From positions 1 through 64,000 of the forward strand of contig JAEYUW010000020.1 in assembly GCA_023432225.1 (NCBI GenBank): a DNA stretch of 64,000 nt. The letters are read 5' to 3'. The number at the start of each line of letters is the position of its first letter. Within the stretch, counting starts at the first letter, position 1. Below, one piece after another: positions 8,968 to 15,951 of the stretch. The DNA comes from Verrucomicrobiota bacterium (lineage in GTDB: Bacteria; Verrucomicrobiota; Verrucomicrobiia; Opitutales; Opitutaceae). Position numbers and translations under genes: made by a program. Under the pieces are notes generated by a model. It did not search any database. It saw only the letters and a list, made by a program, of their open reading frames with translations, and had not been told where the DNA came from.

Positions 8968-9017
8968 CTGGCGCCTTTGCAGTTGCCGCATGCGCTCGCT
9001 CGCGCGATAGCTGGCGG

Positions 9018-10136
9018 ATGTCCGATCCCCGTCTCGCGAAACTGGCTGAAGTTCTCACTGGGTTCTCCACGGACCTGAAAAAAGGCGAGCGCGTGCTCAT
9101 CGACGCGTTCGACATTCCCGACCTCTTCGTGGTCGCTCTCGTCCGCGCCGCTCGTGCGCGCGGCGCGTTGCCTTACGTGAACATCCAGCGCGCGCGCATC
9201 ACGCGCGAGTTGCTGCAGGGCGCGCAGGCCGAGCAATACCAGGTCTCCGCCGACGTCGAACTGGCACGCATGCAGAAAATGGATGCCTACATCGCCGTGC
9301 GCGGTTCGGATAACATCTTCGAAACCTCCGACGTGCCGTCCGACAAGGTGCAGCTCGTCGCGAAGATCCTGAAGCCCGTGCTCGATTACCGCGTGAACAA
9401 GACCAAGTGGGTCGTGTTGCGTTGGCCGTCGTCCGCGATGGCGCAGCAGGCCGGTATGAGCACCGAGGCGTTCGAGGATTTTTATTTCCGCGTCTGCACC
9501 TTCGACTACCGCCGCTACGGCCCGGGCATGAAGGCGCTCACCGATCTGATGAACAAGACCGACCGCGTCCACCTCAAGGGCCCGGGCACCGATCTGCGTT
9601 TCTCGATCAAGGGCATCGGCGCCGTGCCGTGCGGCGGTTTGCGCAACATTCCCGACGGCGAGGTGTTCTCGTGCCCGGTGAAGGACAGCGTCGAAGGCAC
9701 GATCAGCTACAACGCGCCGACCGTTTACCTCGGCACCGCGTTCGACAACATCAAGCTCACCTTCAAAGCCGGCAAGATCGTCGAGGCGACGAGCAACAAC
9801 ACGAAACGTCTGAACGAGATTCTCGATACCGACGCCGGCTCGCGCTACATCGGCGAGTTCGCGATCGGTTTCAATCCGCACATTCAGCAGCCGATGCGCG
9901 ACATTCTCTTCGACGAGAAGATCGCGGGCTCCTTCCACTTCACGCCCGGCCAGGCCTACGAGACCGGCGGCAACGGCAACAAGTCCGCCGTGCACTGGGA
10001 CATGGTCTGCATCCAGCGCCCCGACTACGGCGGCGGCGAAATCTGGTTCGACGGCAAACTCGTCCGCAAAGACGGCCTCTTCGTGCCGAAAGCGCTGCAG
10101 AAGCTGAATCCGGATCAGCTCCTGAAAGTGAAATGA
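9018..10136 (+). CDS. M29-family metallo-aminopeptidase
   Basis: 372 residues from ATG 9018 (MSDPRLAKLAEVLTGFS); the upstream open frame is repeat DNA. Thermophilic-aminopeptidase (AmpS/AmpT) type exopeptidase releasing N-terminal residues, cytosolic. Candidate dinuclear metal ligands seen in family order: Glu215 (PDGEVF), Glu280 (IGEFAIG), His307 (GSFHFT), His326 and Asp328 (AVHWD). The N-terminal nucleotide-binding-like half contains GERVLIDAFDIPD. Length matches the family (about 370-410). There are no operon partners. Confidence 0.88.
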   Translation: MSDPRLAKLAEVLTGFSTDLKKGERVLIDAFDIPDLFVVALVRAARARGALPYVNIQRARITRELLQGAQAEQYQVSADVELARMQKMDAYIAVRGSDNIFETSDVPSDKVQLVAKILKPVLDYRVNKTKWVVLRWPSSAMAQQAGMSTEAFEDFYFRVCTFDYRRYGPGMKALTDLMNKTDRVHLKGPGTDLRFSIKGIGAVPCGGLRNIPDGEVFSCPVKDSVEGTISYNAPTVYLGTAFDNIKLTFKAGKIVEATSNNTKRLNEILDTDAGSRYIGEFAIGFNPHIQQPMRDILFDEKIAGSFHFTPGQAYETGGNGNKSAVHWDMVCIQRPDYGGGEIWFDGKLVRKDGLFVPKALQKLNPDQLLKVK

Positions 10137-10140
10137 GGAG

Positions 10141-10208
10141 AACCACAGAAGACTCAGAATACACAGAAGGGATCTTTCGGTTTCTGTGTGCTCAGTGTTT
10201 TCTGAGGT
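10141..10208. repeat. imperfect inverted repeat, ACCACAGA type
   Basis: The left arm AACCACAGAAGACTCAG (continuing to ACACAGAA) pairs imperfectly with a right arm ending TTTTCTGAGGT around a short GGATCTTTCGG centre. It is a divergent relative of the ACCACGAA repeats at 17681 and 39226. It starts 4 nt after the aminopeptidase stop and could also act as a transcription end. Confidence 0.6.
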
Positions 10209-10308
10209 ATCCCGTTTCGTCGGAGCGCGGTTTCTCAATCACCATGCAGGCAACACCTCCGCTCAGAATGACACGGATCGCGGATCGCTCCGGATTAGTG
10301 ACCCATGA

Positions 10309-11310
10309 GTGAACATTAGTGGTTCCAGTTCGCTGGCGGCTTTCGTCCAATCGCTCCCGAAGACGGAGACGCACCTGCACCTCGAAGGCGCGCTACCGCT
10401 CGAGTTGCTGCGGCGCGTGCGGCCGGAGTTTCGCGAGCGCACGCCCGACTCGTGGGCGCCGCACTTCAAGTTTCGCGACTTCGCGCATTTCGAAACCGAG
10501 CTGCTCGACATGGCGTTCTCGTGGTTCACCTCGCCCGAGCGCTACCACGAGGCGGCGAAGCTGATCTTCGCCCAGCACCTCGCGCAAAACGTCCGCTATG
10601 TGGAGACGAGCTTTGCGTCGGGCGGCGTGGAGTTTCTCGGCCTCGATGGACGTGCGGTCGCTCAAGCGATCCGCGCCGCCGTGCCGCGCGGGCTCGAGGT
10701 GCGCCTCTTCTTCGGCATTCATCACCGCGGCCGACCGCCGAAGATGGAGTCCGTGCTCGCCGACGCGCTTTCCTGGCCTGAACTCGACGGCATCGACCTG
10801 CACGGCCCGGAAGATCACGCGGTCGAACCGTGGACACGCGAGTATTGGGCAGCCGCGCGCAAAGCCGGCAAATACACCAAGGCGCACGCGGGCGAATTCA
10901 TGGGCGCGGATTTCGTGCGCTACGTCATCGATGAGCTGAATCCCCACCGCATCCAACACGGCGTGCGCGCGAGTGAGGACGCCACGCTTCTCGCGCAACT
11001 CGCGCGCACCGGCGTCGGTTTGGACGTGTGCCCGATCAGCAACCACAAGCTCATGCCCGGCGTCACGCTCGCGGCGCACCCGATTCGCACGCTCTTCGAC
11101 GCTGGCGTGAAGGTGACGGTGAACACGGACGATCCGATCTCCTTCGGTAACACGCTCACGGACGATTACGTCGCGTTGGCCGAGCACCGCGGTTTCACAC
11201 GCCGCGAACTCGCGCAGCTCGCGCGCAACGGCTTCGAACTCGCGCTGCTGACGGACGCGCAGAAAGCGCCGCTGCTCGCGGAGCTGGACGCCATCATCGA
11301 TCGAACATGA
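10309..11310 (+). CDS. adenosine deaminase family protein
   Basis: 333 residues with GTG start at 10309; the nearby ATG at 10305 is in another frame and closes after four codons. A metal-dependent deaminase of the amidohydrolase superfamily. Seen: the zinc pair His22/His24 in THLHLEG, the KAHAGEF segment with catalytic Glu, RIQHGV with the third zinc His, and NTDDPISF with the zinc/catalytic Asp pair. This is the full ADA motif set at normal length. Substrate could be adenosine, adenine or a modified nucleoside; the subgroup cannot be assigned by eye. The next gene overlaps by 4 nt, so the two are translationally coupled. Confidence 0.87.
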   Translation: MNISGSSSLAAFVQSLPKTETHLHLEGALPLELLRRVRPEFRERTPDSWAPHFKFRDFAHFETELLDMAFSWFTSPERYHEAAKLIFAQHLAQNVRYVETSFASGGVEFLGLDGRAVAQAIRAAVPRGLEVRLFFGIHHRGRPPKMESVLADALSWPELDGIDLHGPEDHAVEPWTREYWAAARKAGKYTKAHAGEFMGADFVRYVIDELNPHRIQHGVRASEDATLLAQLARTGVGLDVCPISNHKLMPGVTLAAHPIRTLFDAGVKVTVNTDDPISFGNTLTDDYVALAEHRGFTRRELAQLARNGFELALLTDAQKAPLLAELDAIIDRT

Positions 11311-11687
11311 GCCACTTGGCTTTTCTGTGCGTGTTGGCCGCTCCGTTCGCCTGCGCTTGGCTTTCGCGCCCGAGATCGCCGGTCTGGCGTTGGTTGATGG
11401 CGGTGTTCGCTTGTTATGTGTTGTTGCTCTCGGCCGCAGAATTCAGACGCAGCGAGAAGCAACGCCGGGTCGATGCTTACGATTTGGATCGCAACGGATT
11501 TATCGACGGACGCGAAATTACTCGCGAAGCCGATTCAGCCGTCCTCGACGCTTCGAACGATACCGGACTGATATTGGCACCGATCACTACCGGCATCGTA
11601 GCTCCGTTGTGGAGTTTGCTGGCGTTTGTGGTCGTTGCGCGCGTTCGAGCGCGGCGGCCGCCCCGTGAGTCCGCGCGGGTCGGCTAG
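11307..11687 (+). CDS. small membrane protein with one EF-hand loop
   Basis: 126 residues starting in an ATGA overlap with the deaminase. It has an N-terminal hydrophobic stretch (about 1-18), a second helix (about 27-44), a canonical EF-hand calcium loop DLDRNGFIDGRE (about 59-70, acidic ligands at loop positions 1, 3, 5, 9 and 12), and a C-terminal membrane helix (about 86-108) followed by an Arg-rich end. The loop would lie between the second and third helices. A single unpaired EF-hand is typical of bacterial calcium-binding or dockerin-like proteins. Function unknown. Confidence 0.72.
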   Translation: MSHLAFLCVLAAPFACAWLSRPRSPVWRWLMAVFACYVLLLSAAEFRRSEKQRRVDAYDLDRNGFIDGREITREADSAVLDASNDTGLILAPITTGIVAPLWSLLAFVVVARVRARRPPRESARVG

Positions 11688-11689
11688 GA

Positions 11690-11752
11690 CGAGTTCTCCG
11701 AACGAGCCGTTCCCTTGCTGCGCCGATGCACTCGGCTCGTTCGGAGAACTCG
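11690..11752. repeat. perfect 20-bp inverted repeat between the EF-hand gene and rluD-like gene
   Basis: The left arm CGAGTTCTCCGAACGAGCCG (11690-11709) is an exact reverse complement of 11733-11752 with a 23-nt loop. There is no T-tract on either side. CTAG before it and GTAG shortly after suggest another stem class of the GTAG family. It would block or fold the leader of the pseudouridine synthase gene. Confidence 0.75.
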
Positions 11753-11805
11753 CCCTTGTAGCTGTTGCTTGCTTGCGCGCGCGCGTGCCTTCACGGTCGT
11801 GGCGC

Positions 11806-12729
11806 TTGGCCACTCAGCCCCATATCGTCCCCAAAGGCTCACGCCGTGAACGCACCGACAAGGTGCTGGCACACGCGTTTCCCGAGCACAGCCGCGCGGC
11901 GATTCAGCGTGCGATCGCGGCGGGGCTTGTGAAGGTCGACGGCAAGGTCGTGGCGCAAAGCGACGAGGTGCGCGGCGGGCAGACGATCGAGTTCTCACTG
12001 CCCGAGGTGAAGCCGGCCGAGCTGAAGCCAGTGGACATTCCGCTCGACGTGATTCTCGAGGACAAGCACCTCATCGTGCTCAATAAGCCGGCGGGCATGG
12101 TCGTGCACCCGGGCGTCGGCACCGGCGAGGACACGCTCGTGCACGCGCTGCTAGCGCATTGCGCGGGCGAGTTGAGCGGCGTTGGCGGCGTGGAGCGGCC
12201 TGGCATCGTGCACCGCATCGACAAGGAGACGACCGGCTTGCTCGTCGTCGCGAAGAACGACGCGGCGCACCGTGCGCTCTCCGACCAGTTCGCCTCGCGC
12301 ACCTTGCTCAAGGAATATGTCGCGCTCGTGAGCGGCGTGCCCAAGGCGATGAGCGGCGTCATCGATCGCGCTATCGCGCGGCATCCGGTGCATCGCCATC
12401 GTATGACGACAGGCGAGGGCGGCCGACCGGCGCGAACGGATTGGGTGTTGTTGGAAAAATTTGGCGAGCTCGCGGCATTTGTGCGCTGCCGCATCCACTC
12501 GGGACGCACGCATCAGATTCGTGTGCATCTGAAATCGATCGGACACCCGCTGCTGGGTGATCCGACTTACGGCTGGAAACAAAACGCCGCAATGCCGGCG
12601 GTGCCGCGCGTGATGCTGCACGCCGAGCATCTCGTGCTGGCTCATCCCGTGAGCGGCAAGACGCTCGATTTGCGCGCGCCGCTGCCGGCGGATTTTGAGA
12701 CGTTGCTCGGCGCGTTGCGGAAATTGTAG
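11806..12729 (+). CDS. rluD: RluA/RluD-family 23S rRNA pseudouridine synthase
   Basis: Isomerises uridines in rRNA (RluD type: helix 69 of 23S rRNA). N-terminal S4 RNA-binding domain (DKVLAHAFPEHSRAAIQRAI...GLVKVDGKVV), then the catalytic domain with GMVVHPG, the catalytic aspartate in RIDKETTGLLVVAKN (about Asp139) and GRTHQIRVHLKSIGHP. There is no ATG in a sensible place: the in-frame upstream sequence crosses the 11690-11752 hairpin, so TTG 11806 or GTG 11785 is the likely start; I chose TTG 11806. The stop TAG (12727-12729) is the TAG of the following GTAG repeat. Which RluA-family site it modifies is inferred. Confidence 0.85.
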   Translation: MATQPHIVPKGSRRERTDKVLAHAFPEHSRAAIQRAIAAGLVKVDGKVVAQSDEVRGGQTIEFSLPEVKPAELKPVDIPLDVILEDKHLIVLNKPAGMVVHPGVGTGEDTLVHALLAHCAGELSGVGGVERPGIVHRIDKETTGLLVVAKNDAAHRALSDQFASRTLLKEYVALVSGVPKAMSGVIDRAIARHPVHRHRMTTGEGGRPARTDWVLLEKFGELAAFVRCRIHSGRTHQIRVHLKSIGHPLLGDPTYGWKQNAAMPAVPRVMLHAEHLVLAHPVSGKTLDLRAPLPADFETLLGALRKL

Positions 12730-12792
12730 GTTGCGCGCTGGCGCGCAACAGGTCCGTAGCTCGAGCGGGTGGCGCGCAAGCGCGCCACCTAC
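12726..12792. repeat. paired-hairpin GTAG/CTAC element (complete)
   Basis: GTAG is followed by GTTGCGCGC/GCGCGCAAC (9 bp, 2-nt loop); after 18 nt GGTGGCGCG/CGCGCCACC (9 bp) ends at CTAC (12789-12792). The TAG at 12727-12729 is the stop codon of the pseudouridine synthase. Confidence 0.8.
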
Positions 12793-12808
12793 CTTGCGTG
12801 CGAGAATT

Positions 12809-12882
12809 GTAGGGCGGGGTCTCCTGACCCCGCCGTGCCGGCGGTGTGACGTTCGCGGCGGGGTCGGGAGACCCCGCCCTAC
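12809..12882. repeat. paired-hairpin GTAG/CTAC element (complete)
   Basis: GTAG, then GGCGGGGTC-TCCT-GACCCCGCC (9 bp), a 22-nt spacer, then GGCGGGGTC-GGGA-GACCCCGCC and CTAC (12879-12882). Both stems have identical sequence, which differs completely from the neighbouring element 16 nt away. Confidence 0.82.
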
Positions 12883-12899
12883 AAAATTGTATCAGAGCG

Positions 12900-13829
12900 C
12901 TACTGCAGCAGCTCCGCGGCGAGGCCGTAGCGGAGATTGTAGAACGAGTGGCGGAACTCGGTGAAGCCGCCGGCCTCTGCTACCGTGAGGATGGTGGCGA
13001 GCGCCGTCGGAAACACGTCGGCGCGCGCGGGCGGCAACCCTGCCACCCGCTTGCGCTCCTCGAGGGGCATCGCGGCCAGATAATCCAGCAACGCCGCGAG
13101 CTCTGCGGTCGTGACGCGCGCCTCGGTTTGCTCGGCTTCAAGGCCGCGGCGGGCGCCGAGAATGGCGCGGACGGTTGCGACCGTGCCGCCGGTGCCGACG
13201 GCGGCACGCGTTGCACCGAGGCGGAAGCTCGATGCGCGCAGCGTCGCGGCGACGTGGGCGGCAATCAGGGCGCGACTCTCATTCGAGAGCGGTGCGTTTG
13301 GATCGCGCACGAATTTTTCCGTGAGGCGCACGCAGCCGAGCTGGAGGCTGAGCTCCTGCTGGATCTGGCGGTCGCGAAACTCGAGGCATTCGAGTGAGCC
13401 GCCACCGAGATCGAAGACGTAGAAATCGCGCAGATCGGCGAGCGCGGGATCGGCGGTGAGGCCGCGGCCGATGCCGTTGGCTTCCTCGCGTCCGGTCAGG
13501 ATGCGGATCTCGTGACCGGTGGCGGCGCAGACGCGTTCGCGGAACTCGGCGCCGTTGGCCGCGTCGCGCACGGCGCTGGTGGCGACGAGTTGCGTGCGGA
13601 TCGGAGTGTGCGGCGCAGCGAGTGCGAGCAGTTCCTGAACGGCGGAGACGCCGCGCGCCATGCCTTCCTCGCTGAGGCGCGGCTCGGCGGCGCTGATGCC
13701 CGCGCTGATGCGCGCGTCGAGCGATTTGTGCAGGAGAATGTCCAACCCGCCCTGCGCGTCGTGCGCGGCGACGAGCACCTTGATCGAGTTGCTGCCGATA
13801 TCGACGACGGCGACGGCGGGGGAAGGCAT
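12900..13829 (-). CDS. ppx: Ppx/GppA family exopolyphosphatase
   Basis: 309 residues from ATG 13829 (MPSPAVAVVDIGSNSIKVLV). An ASKHA-fold phosphatase acting on polyphosphate ends or pppGpp. Seen: the phosphate-1 loop VVDIGSNSIK at the N-terminus, LTGREEANGIGRGL with the conserved Glu, the phosphate-2 loop VFDLGGGSLE, and GTGGTVATVRAI in the later adenosine-like motif. It lacks the extra C-terminal HD-type domain of long GppA/Ppx proteins, so it is the short two-domain form. Polyphosphatase versus pppGpp hydrolase activity cannot be told from sequence. Confidence 0.88.
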   Translation of the reverse strand: MPSPAVAVVDIGSNSIKVLVAAHDAQGGLDILLHKSLDARISAGISAAEPRLSEEGMARGVSAVQELLALAAPHTPIRTQLVATSAVRDAANGAEFRERVCAATGHEIRILTGREEANGIGRGLTADPALADLRDFYVFDLGGGSLECLEFRDRQIQQELSLQLGCVRLTEKFVRDPNAPLSNESRALIAAHVAATLRASSFRLGATRAAVGTGGTVATVRAILGARRGLEAEQTEARVTTAELAALLDYLAAMPLEERKRVAGLPPARADVFPTALATILTVAEAGGFTEFRHSFYNLRYGLAAELLQ

Positions 13830-13842
13830 GATAGGACCGTTG

Positions 13843-13896
13843 GTAGGGCGTAGCCGCGTTGGATCGAAGCGACAACGTGGCCTTAATCGGGCCACG
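13843..13896. repeat. degenerate GTAGGGC-type repeat
   Basis: GTAGGGCG at 13843 is followed by a weak CGTTG/CAACG pair and a clear CGTGGCC-ttaatcg-GGCCACG hairpin (13876-13896). It fills most of the 135-bp gap upstream of ppx; no promoter is obvious there. Confidence 0.4.
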
Positions 13897-13964
13897 CTTG
13901 GCGGAATCTCGCTCCGCTCGGAACGCCCCAGGCCCCAGCGCGGCTCCACGGTTTCTGTTCGGCG

Positions 13965-14216
13965 CTAAACATGGCCGCCCCAGGTGACGGGAACCTGTTC
14001 GAGCGTGAACGGCTCGAGCGTGAACTTCCACTGCGAGATTTCGCCGCAGCGGCCGCATTCGAACGAGGCGCCGGTGCGGCTCTCGGCGAGCGTGAGCGTG
14101 TTGCCGTCGTGCACGAGCTCATTGCGACACTTCGGGCAATGGATTTCGATGGCCGTGCTCTCGAGCGTGAAGTCTTCGTCGGCGTCGTAGTTGGACGGCG
14201 GAAAGTTGTCCTTCAT
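13965..14216 (-). CDS. small zinc-ribbon protein
   Basis: 83 residues from ATG 14216 overlapping the end of rsmI by 4 nt, so coupled to it. Two Cys pairs, CPKC (about residues 28-31) and CGRC (about 54-57), form a rubredoxin-like zinc ribbon; the rest is acidic at the N-terminus and aromatic at the C-terminus. There is no signal peptide, so it is cytosolic. Its partner is unknown; coupling to an rRNA methyltransferase hints at a translation or nucleic-acid role (inference). Confidence 0.75.
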   Translation of the reverse strand: MKDNFPPSNYDADEDFTLESTAIEIHCPKCRNELVHDGNTLTLAESRTGASFECGRCGEISQWKFTLEPFTLEQVPVTWGGHV

Positions 14217-14935
14217 GGCGTGAAATCTTTCGGCGCAATCAGCACGACGAACTCGCCTTTGAGGCTGCCTTTCATGAGGCGGGCCTGCACGTCGGCGGCG
14301 AGGCCGACGAGGAAGGTTTCGTGGAGCTTGGTGACTTCTTTCGCGATGCAGATCACGCGATCGGGGCCGAGGTGTTCGACAATCTCGGCGGCGAACTTGT
14401 CGATGCGGTGACAGCTTTCGTAGAGCGCGAGCGTGTAGTCGAAGTCGTGGTATTTTTGGAGAAACGCGATGCGCGCCGCGGATTTCGCGGGGAGGAACCC
14501 GGCGAAGAGAAACCCGTTGGTCGGCAGGCCGGCGGCGCTGAGCACGGCGGCGATGGCGCTGGCGCCCGGCACGGGCACGACGGGGAGATTGCGGCGGCGG
14601 CAGGCGCGCACGACGCGGAAGCCGGGATCGCTCAGGCCGGGCGTGCCGGCGTCGCTGACGACGGCGACGGATTTGCCGAGGCCAACGAGATCGGCGAGGC
14701 GGTCGGCGGCCTCGGTCTCGTTGTGCTCGTGGTAGGGGACGAGTTCCTTGTGCAGACCGAGCCGGTGCAGCAGCACGCCGGTGGTGCGGGTGTCTTCGCA
14801 GGCGATGACGTCAACGCCGGCGAGAATGGCGCGCGCGCGTTCGGTCACGTCGGCGAGGTTGCCGATCGGCGTGGCCACGACGTAGAGGTGGCCGGGTTGC
14901 GGGACGAGCGAGGGATTCTCGGCCGGCGCGGTCAT
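14213..14935 (-). CDS. rsmI: 16S rRNA (cytidine1402-2'-O)-methyltransferase
   Basis: 240 residues from ATG 14935. SAM-dependent tetrapyrrole-methylase-fold enzyme that 2'-O-methylates C1402 in the ribosomal decoding centre. Diagnostic motifs: LYVVATPIGNLADVTERA, CEDTRTTGVLL, VVSDAGTPGLSDPGF, VPGASAIAAVLSAAGLP and FLPAK. Length is slightly short of the family norm (about 270-290) because the C-terminal RsmI HTH-like extension is missing or reduced. It is coupled at its 3' end to the zinc-ribbon gene. Confidence 0.93.
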   Translation of the reverse strand: MTAPAENPSLVPQPGHLYVVATPIGNLADVTERARAILAGVDVIACEDTRTTGVLLHRLGLHKELVPYHEHNETEAADRLADLVGLGKSVAVVSDAGTPGLSDPGFRVVRACRRRNLPVVPVPGASAIAAVLSAAGLPTNGFLFAGFLPAKSAARIAFLQKYHDFDYTLALYESCHRIDKFAAEIVEHLGPDRVICIAKEVTKLHETFLVGLAADVQARLMKGSLKGEFVVLIAPKDFTP

Positions 14936-14953
14936 GGCGGGCCGTCGCGCGGC

Positions 14954-15112
14954 TTAGTTGCCCATGCCGGGGATGCGGCCTTCCCAGTCGGCGGGGCGGC
15001 TCCACGGAATCGACGAGTCCTGCTGCGGCGAGGTGCAGCCGGCGAGGCCAAGGAAGGCGAGGGCGGCGAGCGCCAGGGCGAGGAGGGCTTTGCGGAGAGT
15101 GGGCATGCTCAT
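14954..15112 (-). CDS. small lipoprotein (52 residues)
   Basis: MSMPTLRKALLALALA begins a signal peptide ending in the lipobox LAGC (Cys26), followed by a 26-residue mature part containing SSIPWSRPADWEGRIPGMG. The start ATG lies in an ATGA overlap with the stop of the upstream coiled-coil gene, which supports translation and the choice of start. The Trp/Pro-rich mature peptide looks conserved rather than random; I recall similar 'SIPWSRP' lipoproteins in Verrucomicrobiota but cannot verify that here. Probably a lipid-anchored outer-membrane or periplasmic accessory. Function unknown. Confidence 0.8.
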   Translation of the reverse strand: MSMPTLRKALLALALAALAFLGLAGCTSPQQDSSIPWSRPADWEGRIPGMGN

Positions 15113-15942
15113 TTGGCTATTAGGACAAAATCGCCGGGCTGCAACTGTCGTTTCAATGCGGCGGGCAAGACCTGGGCGACGGAGAACTTGGCGCGCGCGT
15201 CGGAGATTTGAACGCGGGCGACGATGGCGGTTCCGCGATAAAGCGTTAGCTCATCCCCAATTCCGGCGCCTTCATCCCGGCCGTAGTCGACGATCACGAA
15301 GGCGTCGCGCGGTCCGACGCGGACGACTTGGTGAACCGGAGCTGACTGCGCGGTGGGAGTCGGCTCGGCGGCGGATGCGGTGGGTGGCGTGGCGGGCTCG
15401 GCCAGGGCGCGGGCGAGAAGCTCGGTGAGCTGAGCCTCGAGCGCGGTGATGCGCTCGCGGTAGGCGTCGACGTCGATGCTGGAAGTCGAGGCGGCGGTCG
15501 TGGTTTCCGCAGCCGGCGCGCTCGTAACTGCGGCGGACGATGGCGGAAGAGCTCCGGCGTTGGGCGAATCGGTGACGGCGGTTTGGATTTTCTGGCGCAG
15601 CGATTCGATCTCAGCGATCAGGGCGACTTCGCGTTGCTGTCGCTCGGTGAGGGAGGATTTGACGGCGTTGAGCTCGCGCGAGAGTTGCGAGTTCTTCGTG
15701 TCGGTGGCGGTGGTGCGCGTCTTGGCGTTGCCCAGCTGGATGTCCAGCTCGGTGGCTTTGACCGAGAGCTTTTGCGCGCGCTCGCGTTCTCGCGTTGTCT
15801 CGGCGCGTGCTTGAGCGAGGTCGTGCTCGAGAGTGGTGGCACGGGCGGCGTGTTGCGCGGCCTGGCGTTGAAAATAAACGGTGCCGATCGCGCCTGCGAC
15901 GATCAGCACCGCCAGAATTCCGAGAAGCAGGCGGGTGGGCAT
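15109..15942 (-). CDS. membrane-anchored periplasmic coiled-coil protein
   Basis: 277 residues from ATG 15942. An N-terminal transmembrane anchor (about residues 4-22) is followed by a long coiled coil (about 30-125, Gln/Glu/Arg/Ala heptads), an Ala/Thr/Pro linker, a second coiled-coil segment (VDAYRERITALEAQLTELLARAL), and a C-terminal beta-rich domain (about 205-277) with VGPRDAFVIVDYGRDEGAGIGDELTLYRG. That last part resembles the beta-barrel ('...V.G...Gv..Gd.l.v.R') domain of structural or cell-envelope proteins. It is coupled to the 52-residue lipoprotein downstream. An envelope structural role is inferred. Confidence 0.75.
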   Translation of the reverse strand: MPTRLLLGILAVLIVAGAIGTVYFQRQAAQHAARATTLEHDLAQARAETTRERERAQKLSVKATELDIQLGNAKTRTTATDTKNSQLSRELNAVKSSLTERQQREVALIAEIESLRQKIQTAVTDSPNAGALPPSSAAVTSAPAAETTTAASTSSIDVDAYRERITALEAQLTELLARALAEPATPPTASAAEPTPTAQSAPVHQVVRVGPRDAFVIVDYGRDEGAGIGDELTLYRGTAIVARVQISDARAKFSVAQVLPAALKRQLQPGDFVLIAK

Positions 15943-15951
15943 GCGTTGAAC

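Noticed and set aside
8612..9017. Possible small genes in the 406-bp gap after lpxK
   Set aside because: The stretch is fully accounted for by a decayed hairpin, a MITE-like palindrome and two GTAG repeats; open frames there translate repeats.
12726..12792. Intrinsic terminators at each GTAG hairpin
   Set aside because: The stems lack T-tracts on both strands, unlike the two clear terminators at 28846 and 44975, so they were called repeats.
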